Shown here in pieces: positions 42,719 through 50,555 of a DNA stretch of 64,000 bases. A model generated the notes under the pieces. That model ran no database searches. It saw only the letters and a program-made list of their open reading frames with translations, and had not been told where the DNA came from. The DNA comes from JAAYDY01 sp964500225. Lineage in GTDB: Bacteria; Planctomycetota; Phycisphaerae; FEN-1346; JAACEH01. Positions within the stretch are counted from its first letter, which is position 1. Every line of letters starts with the position of its first letter. The stretch spans positions 1 through 64,000 of the forward strand of contig CAZCOA010000010.1 in NCBI GenBank assembly GCA_964500225.1, in the 5' to 3' direction. The position numbers and the translations under genes are program-made.

Positions 42719-43195
42719 TCAATCCTTGACGCACCGGAATGCGACTTCGATCGCGAAATTACCCAACTCGCAGTGACACGGTACCACGATGAACGGCACG
42801 TTCTGGGGCGCGTTGACGCAGTGCTGACGCCCCATGATCGTCGTCGGCAGGCCGATGCTGATCGACATGCCTTCCAAGGAGGCCTTGGCGTTGCCCGCAA
42901 TCATATTGGTCACCTCGCCGATGGCGTCCAGGAAGTTCGGATCCATGGGGTCCACTTCTTCCCCCGCAAACGCCTTGTACGCGGCCAGGGCGGTGTCCAT
43001 CGGGAAACTCACCACGACGCAGCCAATGGCATCGCCGCTGAGGCCGATGATGCCGGAAATGTCGTAAGCCGTCACGTGGCTTGTCTTCACTGAAACCTGG
43101 CCGAGCGTCACCCGGCTGCGCAGCATCGACGAGAACACGTTCTGCGTCGCGCCGATAAAGGCGTTGATGTAATCGACCTTCATGGTAGTGGGCAT
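42719..43195 (-). CDS. cheX: CheX/CheC-type chemotaxis phosphatase (1)
   Basis: A 158-residue protein with the CheX fold: VDYINAFIGATQNVFSSML at the N-terminus and the phosphatase motif DAIGEVTNMIAGNAK near residue 100, matching the ExxN element (Glu and Asn) that drives CheY-P hydrolysis. Central AYDISGIIGLSGDAIGCVVV is family-like. It should return phosphorylated CheY to the resting state. ATG 43195 follows AAAGGAG. Neighbouring cheY and HDOD genes and the divergent che operon give the context. It is divergent in sequence from the second CheX-like protein at 50042. Confidence 0.9.
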   Translation of the reverse strand: MPTTMKVDYINAFIGATQNVFSSMLRSRVTLGQVSVKTSHVTAYDISGIIGLSGDAIGCVVVSFPMDTALAAYKAFAGEEVDPMDPNFLDAIGEVTNMIAGNAKASLEGMSISIGLPTTIMGRQHCVNAPQNVPFIVVPCHCELGNFAIEVAFRCVKD

Positions 43196-43236
43196 TGCGT
43201 AAGGACTCCTTTCCTTGACGTTCCCGGGGAATCCGG

Positions 43237-44187
43237 TCACCGCGCCGGCCCCGCCACGTGTGGCGAAGCCTGATCCACCATTCCCGTCAACTCCGCCTTG
43301 GCCGCATTGGCCAGGACGTCCGTGGGTATTTCCAGCGACAGCATCCGAGCGGCCTCCTGGACGGCCGGCGCCACCTCCCGAATCAGTTTCATGACCTTCT
43401 GCGGGCTCCAGCTCAGGTACTGAGCGCACAGATGACAGCAACGCTGTGCGTTGGGTGCGTTGACGCCCTCGCAGAAAATCCGCATGAAGGCATCGGCGGC
43501 GTGCAGCACGCGGGCCATCCGCGAGTCTTCCGAGCCGTCGTCCTCCAGCAGGTCCGGACGGTGGTGCGCACTGACCGGAATCACGATGCAGTCCGGAATG
43601 CTCCACATGCCGAGCATATAACCGGCCACCTCGGCGTGGTCGGCATCCAGGAACTCCCGTTCCACCTCATCGAGCTCCCGGCCGCTCCGCCTGGCCTCCT
43701 GGCGAACCGTCGCGTATTCGTCCTGCAACACGTTGTGCAGGGTCAGAATCCCGATGTCCTGGAGCAAGCCGGCCGTGAACGCCTCGCCGACGGCACGACG
43801 CCGCGTCCAATCCTCGATCGTCTTGGCCACCACGGCCGTGATGAGCGAAGAACGCCAGAATCCAGCCAAATCGAACGTCGAGCTGCCATTACCCGGCTGC
43901 TTCAGATTAACTACACTGAAGCTCAGCGCCAGGATACGCGCGTTCCGCAATCCCATCCGAACCAACGCCTGGGCCACTGTCGTCGCCTTCGTCGGGGCGC
44001 CGAAAAACGACGAGTTGGACAACTTCAGAATCCGGCTGGACATCGCCGGATCGCGGCAGATCACGTCCGCGATATCGCGCACGTTCGTGTTCGGCGACCG
44101 GCATAAACGCAACACTTCCAGCGCCACCGCGGGAATCGTCGGCAGATTCTTTGATCGGTTGATGCGCTCCATCAACGCAGCATCCAT
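43237..44187 (-). CDS. HDOD domain protein
   Basis: A 316-residue single HDOD-domain protein, an HD-like fold usually lacking full catalytic residues and acting in signalling. LPTIPAVALEVLRLCRSPNT and ADVICRDPAMSSRILKLSNS are diagnostic; the N-terminal AQALVRMGLRNARILALS follows. A C-terminal helical stretch (VLANAAKAELTGMVDQ) is unassigned. HDOD proteins occur near c-di-GMP and chemotaxis circuits. The start ATG 44187 follows GGAAGG ten bases upstream. It is the first gene of the minus-strand set HDOD-cheX-cheY-DUF342 and faces the cheA operon across 539 bases. Confidence 0.9.
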   Translation of the reverse strand: MDAALMERINRSKNLPTIPAVALEVLRLCRSPNTNVRDIADVICRDPAMSSRILKLSNSSFFGAPTKATTVAQALVRMGLRNARILALSFSVVNLKQPGNGSSTFDLAGFWRSSLITAVVAKTIEDWTRRRAVGEAFTAGLLQDIGILTLHNVLQDEYATVRQEARRSGRELDEVEREFLDADHAEVAGYMLGMWSIPDCIVIPVSAHHRPDLLEDDGSEDSRMARVLHAADAFMRIFCEGVNAPNAQRCCHLCAQYLSWSPQKVMKLIREVAPAVQEAARMLSLEIPTDVLANAAKAELTGMVDQASPHVAGPAR

Positions 44188-44726
44188 TAGCGTCAGTCCT
44201 TCCCGAGTCCATCCCCCGACAACCCCCGGGCAGTGCGCAGCAATGCCGCTTCAGCCGGCGGGGCACCGCCGACGCACACGCCGTTGGGTTTCATCGGCAC
44301 ATGAGGCCCACTTCGGAATAGGGAGTTTTCCTCTGGGGGCCTTGCCTTGGACCGGGCGGAATGGAACCAAGGCTCCGCCGTGAGCCTGTCCATGCCCGCA
44401 GGGAAGGCGGAAATTGCCGGACGCTTGATGCATCGTTGTCCCATCCGCCCATGCCGCGTGCAAATTCGACACGTTTTTTTATGAGTGGACGCAATGCTCA
44501 GTCCGAGCCGTCAGAGGGCCGGATGGCCCCTGAAAGCCCCAAAAAGCGAAAAAAGTGACTTTCCCAGGCGTCCTGCGGCGGGTGCCGGAGAAGCTCTAGG
44601 GTAGATACCCCATTGGGGGGAGTAGGTAAATCACTCGATACCTCTGATATTGGCCGCGGGTGCAGACCTGCACATCGCCGTGTGTCTTCGTTTCTTGGAC
44701 CATCAAAACGGAAGACGGAAGCGACC
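44188..44726. other. Divergent regulatory region between the HDOD and cheA units
   Basis: 539 bases without a supported gene. Small open frames (for instance 44361-44558) lack ribosome sites and family features. Visible elements are a T7 run at 44474-44480 after a short CGTG/CACG hairpin, and GTGCAG-AC-CTGCAC at 44660-44673. No clear sigma-70 promoter is found; GATATT at 44646 has only a weak upstream -35. No riboswitch class is recognised. Confidence 0.55.
44660..44673. repeat. Inverted repeat upstream of cheA
   Basis: GTGCAG and CTGCAC separated by two bases, 54 bases before the cheA start. The same half-sites, nine bases apart, occur upstream of the FapA-like gene at 20682-20702. A shared regulator is possible but unproven. 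Confidence 0.35.
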
Positions 44727-47468
44727 ATGAATGCAAACAACCGAGCCGTTGAAACCCTGATGGACATTGTCACCAAGCAACTGGAACAGACCGAACCGGC
44801 CGACCTCCAGGCCCTGGTGACACTCGGCGAGGAATGTGTCGCGCTGGCTCGGGCCATGGACGAGAACGCTGCCCTGGCGCCGCTGGCCGTTTATGTGCGC
44901 GCCGTCGCCGTGGTGGCTGAACGCATTGTCCTACGCGACGTGGCCGATGCCGGCGCCGCCATGGCCACTGTTCGGGAAGCTCTTCAGTGGGCCAAGGCGA
45001 TGGTGACGGCAGCCTCTCAAAATCAGCCCGTTTCAGCTCCAGCGGCTAGCCTGCTCGATACGCTAAAACGTGATAGCGGTTGCGCGGAGCTCAATGCCGA
45101 ATCCTTGGCCGGGGCGGGGACACTCCTTCAGGAAAGCTGCGCGGAACCCATCTGCGACAAAACCGAGCCCGCTGCTGCGTGCAACGCAACCGCCGGCAGC
45201 AGCCCCGAGAAGGTCCGCGATACGCTGAACGACGTGGCCATGGAACTGTCCACCATGACGCCGGGGGATGCAGACGCCCTCGTCCGCGTGCGGCAGCATG
45301 TGGCCGCACTGGCCGACGTGGACGGGCTGCCTGCAGCGGCTTCCGCCGTGCTGGACCAGGTTGTCGCTCGGCTGGACGCCGCCGCCGCAACTAAGGGCGA
45401 CGACCAGCTCATCGTCGAACTGGGTGCGATGTTCGAGACATTGCAGGACGCGCTGGATATGGTGGCGTCCGCGCCGACTCCGGCCGTACCGACGCCCAAG
45501 GCCGCCGTGCCGGCTCAGCCCGATTCCAAAGCCTCGCAACCTGCGGCGGCGACCAAGCCAAGTGCCGCCGACGCGAAGTCCCCAAGCGACCGGGTGCATA
45601 ACCTGCTGGAGGCGGCCGCCGGCGAGGTGGCCGCGGCCCTGGCCAACGATTCCCAACTCATCGCCGACTTCGTCACCGAAAGCCTCGACCACATCGAAAA
45701 CAGCGAGGCGGCCCTGCTGCAACTCGAGGAGAACCCCTCGGACAGTGAATCGCTTAATGCCGTCTTCCGGGCATTCCACACGATCAAGGGAACCTCCGGG
45801 TTCCTTGGCATGACGGCCGTTCAGGAATTGGCCCATCGTGCCGAAACGCTGCTGGACCGGGCCAGAACCGGCAAGATCGTGCTGACCGGCGGCTACGCGG
45901 ACCTGATCCTTGAAGCCACCGACATGATGGGCGCCACTATCCGTAGCATTCAGGGCGCCCTGGGCGGCGAGCCGTTCCGGTGCCCAGAGGGACTTGACCG
46001 CCTGCTGAACGTGCTGGCCGATCCCGAGGCGGCCGGCTACAGCGACGAAAGCACCGCAGAGTCCGATCCGCCGCGATTGGGCGACCTGCTCGTGGCCGAA
46101 GGCAAGGTCACACGCGTGGACGTCGAATTGGCCGCCGCTGAACAGGGCGGCAGGCCCATTGGCGAAGCCCTGGTGAGGTCCAGTGCCGTCAGCACCAAGG
46201 ACGTGGTCAGCGCCTTGCGCCAGCAGAAACGGATTGCGGGCAAGGATGCCGAAAGCTCGTTTGTCAAGGTGCGCCTCGAACGACTGGACAACCTCATCAA
46301 TATGGTCGGTGAACTCGTCATTGCCCATGCGATGGTGGAGCAGGATGAGGCTATCCGTAGTGCCGTGGGGTCGCAGCTCAGTCGCAACGTCAACCATATG
46401 GGCAAGATCGTCCGCGAATTGCAGGACCTCAGCATGTCGCTGCGGATGGTGCCGTTGAAGTCCACGTTCCAGAAAATGGCCCGGCTGGTCCGCGACCTGA
46501 GCAACAAGAGCCACAAGAAAGTGCGGTTCGTGACCGCCGGCGAAGACACCGAGATCGACCGCAACATGGTCGAGGTCATCAACGATCCGCTGGTGCACAT
46601 GGTGCGCAACGCCGTGGACCACGGGGTCGAATCGGTCGATGAACGCGTGGCTGCGGGCAAGGATCCGGAAGGCACCGTGACCTTGCAGGCGTACCATGCC
46701 GCCGGCAGCGTGGTGATCGACCTGGTGGACGACGGCAAGGGACTGGACCGGCAGAAGATCATCGAGAAAGCCATCAGCCGCGGCATCATTGAGTCCGATG
46801 CCGGAATGACCGAGGCAGACGTGTTCGACCTGATCTTCCGTCCCGGGTTCTCGACGAAGGACCAGGTCAGTGAGATCTCCGGCCGCGGCGTGGGCATGGA
46901 CGTCGTCAAGCGCGGGGTGGAAGCCCTTCGTGGACGCATCGAGGTGTCGTCGGTCCAGGGCAAGGGATCCACGTTCAGCATGCGCCTGCCCCTGACGCTG
47001 GCCATCATCGACGGTATGGTGATCCGCGTCGGAAAGCAGCGGTACATCATTCCGACGGCTAATATCAAGACCACCTTCAAGCCCGAGCCGGACGCGATAT
47101 CGAACGTGACGGACCGCGGCGAGATGGTGGTGTTCCACGGTGAGTTGTTGCCGGTGTTCCGCCTTCACCATTTGTTCGACATTCCGGACGCCGTCACGGA
47201 ACCATCCCAGGGATTGCTGGTCGTCGTGGAAGACGACGGCCGGCCTGTGGCGGTGCTTGTGGATACGCTGCTCGGACAGCAGCAGGTGGTGGTCAAGTCG
47301 CTGTCCGACGGGCTGGGCGAGGTTAAAGGCATCTCCGGCGGCGCCATCATGGGCGACGGCAGCGTCGGACTGATCATTGACGTGCAGACCATGGTGGCCC
47401 AAGCGCGGAGCATGAATCAATCGTGGCGAGCCGCCCCCGTTGAGGAACTGGCGGCGGTTGCGCAGTAG
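44727..47468 (+). CDS. cheA: Chemotaxis histidine kinase CheA, extended form with MshEN-like insert
   Basis: A 913-residue CheA. The P1 Hpt domain lies near residues 310-385 with phospho-His351 in AFHTIKGTSGFLG, rather than near residue 48. Residues 1-300 form two related helical segments (about 5-95 and 158-255) joined by Ala/Pro-rich linkers. Between Hpt and dimerisation domain, residues 450-473 and 477-500 are two tandem 24-residue motifs opening with RLGDLLV and PIGEALV and ending in Q, resembling the MshEN c-di-GMP-binding fold; the first Arg is replaced by Pro in motif two. P3 and P4 follow (N box VRNAVDHG, G1 VDDGKGLD, G2 GRGVGMDVV), then a CheW-like P5 domain (FHGELLPVFRLHHLF). ATG 44727 follows GGAAG. 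It heads the che operon. Confidence 0.93.
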   Translation: MNANNRAVETLMDIVTKQLEQTEPADLQALVTLGEECVALARAMDENAALAPLAVYVRAVAVVAERIVLRDVADAGAAMATVREALQWAKAMVTAASQNQPVSAPAASLLDTLKRDSGCAELNAESLAGAGTLLQESCAEPICDKTEPAAACNATAGSSPEKVRDTLNDVAMELSTMTPGDADALVRVRQHVAALADVDGLPAAASAVLDQVVARLDAAAATKGDDQLIVELGAMFETLQDALDMVASAPTPAVPTPKAAVPAQPDSKASQPAAATKPSAADAKSPSDRVHNLLEAAAGEVAAALANDSQLIADFVTESLDHIENSEAALLQLEENPSDSESLNAVFRAFHTIKGTSGFLGMTAVQELAHRAETLLDRARTGKIVLTGGYADLILEATDMMGATIRSIQGALGGEPFRCPEGLDRLLNVLADPEAAGYSDESTAESDPPRLGDLLVAEGKVTRVDVELAAAEQGGRPIGEALVRSSAVSTKDVVSALRQQKRIAGKDAESSFVKVRLERLDNLINMVGELVIAHAMVEQDEAIRSAVGSQLSRNVNHMGKIVRELQDLSMSLRMVPLKSTFQKMARLVRDLSNKSHKKVRFVTAGEDTEIDRNMVEVINDPLVHMVRNAVDHGVESVDERVAAGKDPEGTVTLQAYHAAGSVVIDLVDDGKGLDRQKIIEKAISRGIIESDAGMTEADVFDLIFRPGFSTKDQVSEISGRGVGMDVVKRGVEALRGRIEVSSVQGKGSTFSMRLPLTLAIIDGMVIRVGKQRYIIPTANIKTTFKPEPDAISNVTDRGEMVVFHGELLPVFRLHHLFDIPDAVTEPSQGLLVVVEDDGRPVAVLVDTLLGQQQVVVKSLSDGLGEVKGISGGAIMGDGSVGLIIDVQTMVAQARSMNQSWRAAPVEELAAVAQ

Positions 47469-47521
47469 TCCATCAGGGGGAGCCGGCGTGCGAGGAAACG
47501 ACTGTTTCAGGAGGATGAACG

Positions 47522-48046
47522 ATGGCAAGTGATCAGAGTGCAGCTGTAGCCGATGTGGCCGCCGCCAAGGCGGGAAAGTATCTGACCTTCTTCCTCGGTG
47601 ATCAGGAGTATGGCGTCGAGATTCTGAAGGTCCGTGAGATCATCGGCATGGTGCGTATTACCCCGGTGCCGCGCACCCCGGCGTTTGTCGAGGGCGTGAT
47701 CAACCTGCGCGGTAAGGTCATTCCGGTGATCGACCTGCGGCAGAAGTTCGACATGGCCCCCGTGGAACGCAACGAGGAGACCTGCATCATCGTCGTGGAC
47801 GTCCAGGGGATCGAGATGGGCATCATCGTCGACAAGGTGTCCGAGGTCCAGGACATCGCCGGCGAAGACATCGAGGAAACGCCCGATTTCGGGCAGACCG
47901 TGGACACGGACTTTATCCTCGGCATCGCCAAGAGCGAAGGCCAGGTTACCGTCCTGCTGGATATCTGTCGGGTTCTCTCGACCGAGCAGATAGCCACGGT
48001 GGCCGGTATCGGCGACAACAAGACCGACAACGGCGAGAACGCCTGA
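47522..48046 (+). CDS. cheW: CheW chemotaxis coupling protein
   Basis: A 174-residue SH3-like scaffold that links receptors to CheA. Family motifs are LTFFLGDQEYGVEILKVREI, VINLRGKVIPVIDLRQKF and a C-terminal region (ILGIAKSEGQVTVLLDI). ATG 47522 follows AGGAGG seven bases upstream. It sits 53 bases after cheA. No methyl-accepting receptor gene is in the window, so the receptors for this system must lie elsewhere. Confidence 0.95.
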   Translation: MASDQSAAVADVAAAKAGKYLTFFLGDQEYGVEILKVREIIGMVRITPVPRTPAFVEGVINLRGKVIPVIDLRQKFDMAPVERNEETCIIVVDVQGIEMGIIVDKVSEVQDIAGEDIEETPDFGQTVDTDFILGIAKSEGQVTVLLDICRVLSTEQIATVAGIGDNKTDNGENA

Positions 48047-48232
48047 TGCCGGACCCTGCCGTCCGCACCGGGCGTCCAAGTCCGCTCCGGTGCGGACGAT
48101 CGCGGGAGGACATGACGTGCTCCGTGACGGCGTTTCCTCTGCGCTGGCTTGCCCGAGGCGACCGGCTGCCTGGGAAGACCCCGAGCGGGCACGACCAAGG
48201 ATCGGAAAACCAGACGACTGGGGATGCAGCCG

Positions 48233-49075
48233 ATGGCAGGGACGTGTGTCGCGCATTTCGAGCTCAGCGAGAAGGAGTTCCAGCGAATCAGCCGCATGGT
48301 CGGCGAACTGGCCGGCATCAATCTGCACGACGGCAAGCGCGAGCTGGTCAAGGCGAGGCTGGGCAAACGGCTCCGCCTTCTTGGCCTGTCCAGCTACACC
48401 GAGTACATGAAGTACGTCGAGGAAGACGCCAGCGGTGTTGAGCTGGCCAACATGCTGGATGCCCTGAGCACGAACCTGACGTACTTCTTCCGCGAGTCGC
48501 AGCACCTGGATTACCTGAGCAAGGATATCCTGCCGCAAATGATTGCGGCAGCCGGTCGCGGGCCGAAGAAGCTCCGCGTCTGGAGTGCCGGTTGCAGCAG
48601 CGGCGAGGAGCCCTATTCCATCGCCGTCGTGCTGATGGAGACGTTGCCGGATCCGTCCCGTTGGGACGTGAAGATTCTGGCTACGGACATCAGCGGCCAG
48701 GTGCTCGCCAAGGCGCGTCAGGGCGTCTATGAGGAAGCCCGTTTTCGCGATATGCCTGCTGCGATACGCGGTCGCTATTTCGAACTGGCCGACTCCGGGC
48801 CGCCCAAGCGGTTTCGCGTCTGCGACCAGCTCAGGAAGATGGTTCATTTTGCACGGCTGAACCTGATGGAGCCATGGCCCATGCGAGGGCCGTTCGACAT
48901 CATCTTCTGCCGCAACGTGATGATCTACTTCGACAAGCCCACCCAGGAGCGCATCATCCATCGGTTTACTGATATTCTGTCGCCGGGAGGGGTCCTGTTC
49001 ATTGGCCACTCCGAAAGTCTGTCTGGTATCCAGCACAAGCTGCGGCAGGTCTATCCGACTGTGTACCGGACATGA
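48233..49075 (+). CDS. cheR: Chemotaxis methyltransferase CheR
   Basis: S-adenosylmethionine-dependent enzyme methylating receptor glutamates. The 280-residue protein has the helical N-terminal domain (FELSEKEFQRISRMVGELAG) and the Rossmann SAM-binding domain with VWSAGCSSGEEPYSIA (motif I), and DIIFCRNVMIYFDK and GGVLFIGHSESL. The start is set at ATG 48233, eight bases after GGGGA; 48224 or 48149 are possible. Its stop overlaps cheD by ATGA. The gap from cheW (187 bases) shows no other gene. Confidence 0.92.
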   Translation: MAGTCVAHFELSEKEFQRISRMVGELAGINLHDGKRELVKARLGKRLRLLGLSSYTEYMKYVEEDASGVELANMLDALSTNLTYFFRESQHLDYLSKDILPQMIAAAGRGPKKLRVWSAGCSSGEEPYSIAVVLMETLPDPSRWDVKILATDISGQVLAKARQGVYEEARFRDMPAAIRGRYFELADSGPPKRFRVCDQLRKMVHFARLNLMEPWPMRGPFDIIFCRNVMIYFDKPTQERIIHRFTDILSPGGVLFIGHSESLSGIQHKLRQVYPTVYRT

Positions 49076-49623
49076 GTGAGCCGTTGTTCTTCGGCGCCGC
49101 ATCGTGGAATCGCGAGGCCGGCTGTGGAGACGAGCAGGTGAGGCACACGGTATCTGTCGCCGACATGAAGCTGACGACGAGCAAGGAGGATCTGTTGATC
49201 ACCCACTCGCTCGGCAGTTGCCTGGGCGTCATCGTCTATGATGCGGTCGCGTCGGTCGGGGCGCTGCTGCACGTCATGCTGCCGCTCTCGACGATCAACC
49301 CCGAAAAGGCCGTGGACAACCCCTATATGTTCGTTGATACAGGAGTCCCGCGGTTGCTGAACGAGTGTTACAAGATGGGCGCCAAAAAAGGCAGCCTCGT
49401 CGTCAAGGTGGCCGGCGGTGCGAAGATCGGCGCTGCGGCTCAGAGCGGCGACTTCTTTGCCATCGGCAGCCGCAACGTCACCGTCTTTCGCAAAATCCTC
49501 TGGAAGAACGGCCTCATGTGCAAGGCTGCCGACGTCGGCGGCACGAGGCCCAGAACGATGTCGCTTGACATGAACACCGGCGAAGTGCTGATTCGATCGG
49601 ATGGGCAGGTGACTGTGCTTTAG
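49072..49623 (+). CDS. cheD: Chemoreceptor glutamine deamidase CheD
   Basis: A 183-residue CheD. The catalytic Cys is in THSLGSCLGVIVYD and the His in GALLHVMLPLS; Thr and other conserved elements follow (KVAGGAKIGAAAQSGDFFAI). It deamidates receptor glutamines and often interacts with CheC/CheX. ATG 49072 is coupled to cheR. Presence of CheD with CheX indicates a Bacillus-like adaptation branch. Confidence 0.93.
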   Translation: MSEPLFFGAASWNREAGCGDEQVRHTVSVADMKLTTSKEDLLITHSLGSCLGVIVYDAVASVGALLHVMLPLSTINPEKAVDNPYMFVDTGVPRLLNECYKMGAKKGSLVVKVAGGAKIGAAAQSGDFFAIGSRNVTVFRKILWKNGLMCKAADVGGTRPRTMSLDMNTGEVLIRSDGQVTVL

Positions 49624-49665
49624 CTGTTGCAGAAGTGGCCAGGGTGCATACAAGGAGTCTATGCC

Positions 49666-50058
49666 ATGTCGCTCAATGTCCTTGTGGTTGACGACAGCGC
49701 GGTGATGCGGTCGATGATCATCCGAACGCTCGAAATGGCGGGCGTGGACATCGGTCAGGTGTTTCAGGCCTCCAACGGCGAGGAAGCCCTCCGGCAACTC
49801 GACGCCAACTGGATCGACCTGGCGCTGGTGGACATCAACATGCCCGTGATGAACGGCGAGCAACTTATCGAAGAGGTCCGACGGCGCAGCGCCATTGCCG
49901 ACCTGCCCATCATCGTCGTCTCGACCGAAGGCAGCCAGACCCGCATCGAGCGGTTGCAGCAGAAGGGGGCCAAGTTCATCCACAAACCATTCACCCCCGA
50001 GACCATCGGCCAGATTGTCGAGGGCGTGACGGAGGTGGCCAATGACAACCAGGTATGA
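49666..50058 (+). CDS. CheY-like single-domain response regulator (2)
   Basis: A 130-residue receiver with acidic pair Asp9-Asp10 (LVVDDSAVM), phospho-acceptor Asp56 (LALVDINMPVMNG), Ser/Thr in IIVVSTEGS and Lys in FIHKPFTP. ATG 49666 follows AAGGAG eight bases upstream; the open frame extends to 49627 without a site. It overlaps the next CheX-like gene by 17 bases, suggesting a coupled phosphatase-substrate pair, parallel to the cheY/cheX pair on the minus strand. Confidence 0.93.
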   Translation: MSLNVLVVDDSAVMRSMIIRTLEMAGVDIGQVFQASNGEEALRQLDANWIDLALVDINMPVMNGEQLIEEVRRRSAIADLPIIVVSTEGSQTRIERLQQKGAKFIHKPFTPETIGQIVEGVTEVANDNQV

Positions 50059-50491
50059 CCAGTTGCTCCAAGATGTCGCCGCCGAGGCCTTCAGCACGCT
50101 CGGGTTCATGTTCCCGATGGACGAGGGCGACGGCACCGAGGCCGGGCCGCTGGCCGACCCCGTCGTCGCCGAGGTGTGTTTCAGCGGACCGCAGTCCGGG
50201 ACGCTCAAGGTGGCTGTCGAGCCTCAGTTGCCGGCCGTCCTGGCAACCAATATGACCGGCGCCGACGATCAGGCGCCGCCCGAGCAGCAGCTCGACGCCT
50301 TCAAGGAAATGGCCAACGTGATCTGCGGCAACATCCTGCCGCGGATTGCCGGTCAAAAGGCCGTCTTCGACGTGCACCCTCCGGAAATCTGCCGACAGGG
50401 TGATGCGGAGTCGAACGGCCGGTGCGTCGCCCGTGCCGGATTGCTTCTGGACGGCGGCCGCGTCGAAGTGTCCTTGTTTTTGAATGCCTGA
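50042..50491 (+). CDS. CheX-like chemotaxis phosphatase (2)
   Basis: A 149-residue protein. Its core motif DAFKEMANVICGNILPRI contains the CheX-type Glu-xx-Asn element near residues 84-87 and a Gly-Asn downstream. FSGPQSGTLKVAVEPQLP and an N-terminal helix follow the fold. It overlaps the preceding cheY by 17 bases and precedes cheB by 64 bases. It is shorter and more divergent than the CheX at 42719, so it may have lost or altered activity; experimental testing of the Glu and Asn is needed. Confidence 0.8.
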   Translation: MTTRYDQLLQDVAAEAFSTLGFMFPMDEGDGTEAGPLADPVVAEVCFSGPQSGTLKVAVEPQLPAVLATNMTGADDQAPPEQQLDAFKEMANVICGNILPRIAGQKAVFDVHPPEICRQGDAESNGRCVARAGLLLDGGRVEVSLFLNA

Positions 50492-50555
50492 TTCCGGCTC
50501 GTTCCAGCCTCGGGGGGGCAAGCGTGGCGGTTGATGACATGGAAGAGAGGGTGCC

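Noticed and set aside
44361..44558. Open frame of 65 codons in the che intergenic region.
   Set aside because: Basic, low-complexity product, no ribosome site, and overlapping frames on the other strand.
44188..44726. c-di-GMP (GEMM) or cobalamin riboswitch before cheA or HDOD.
   Set aside because: No conserved core (GGCAAAC-type or B12 box) on either strand.
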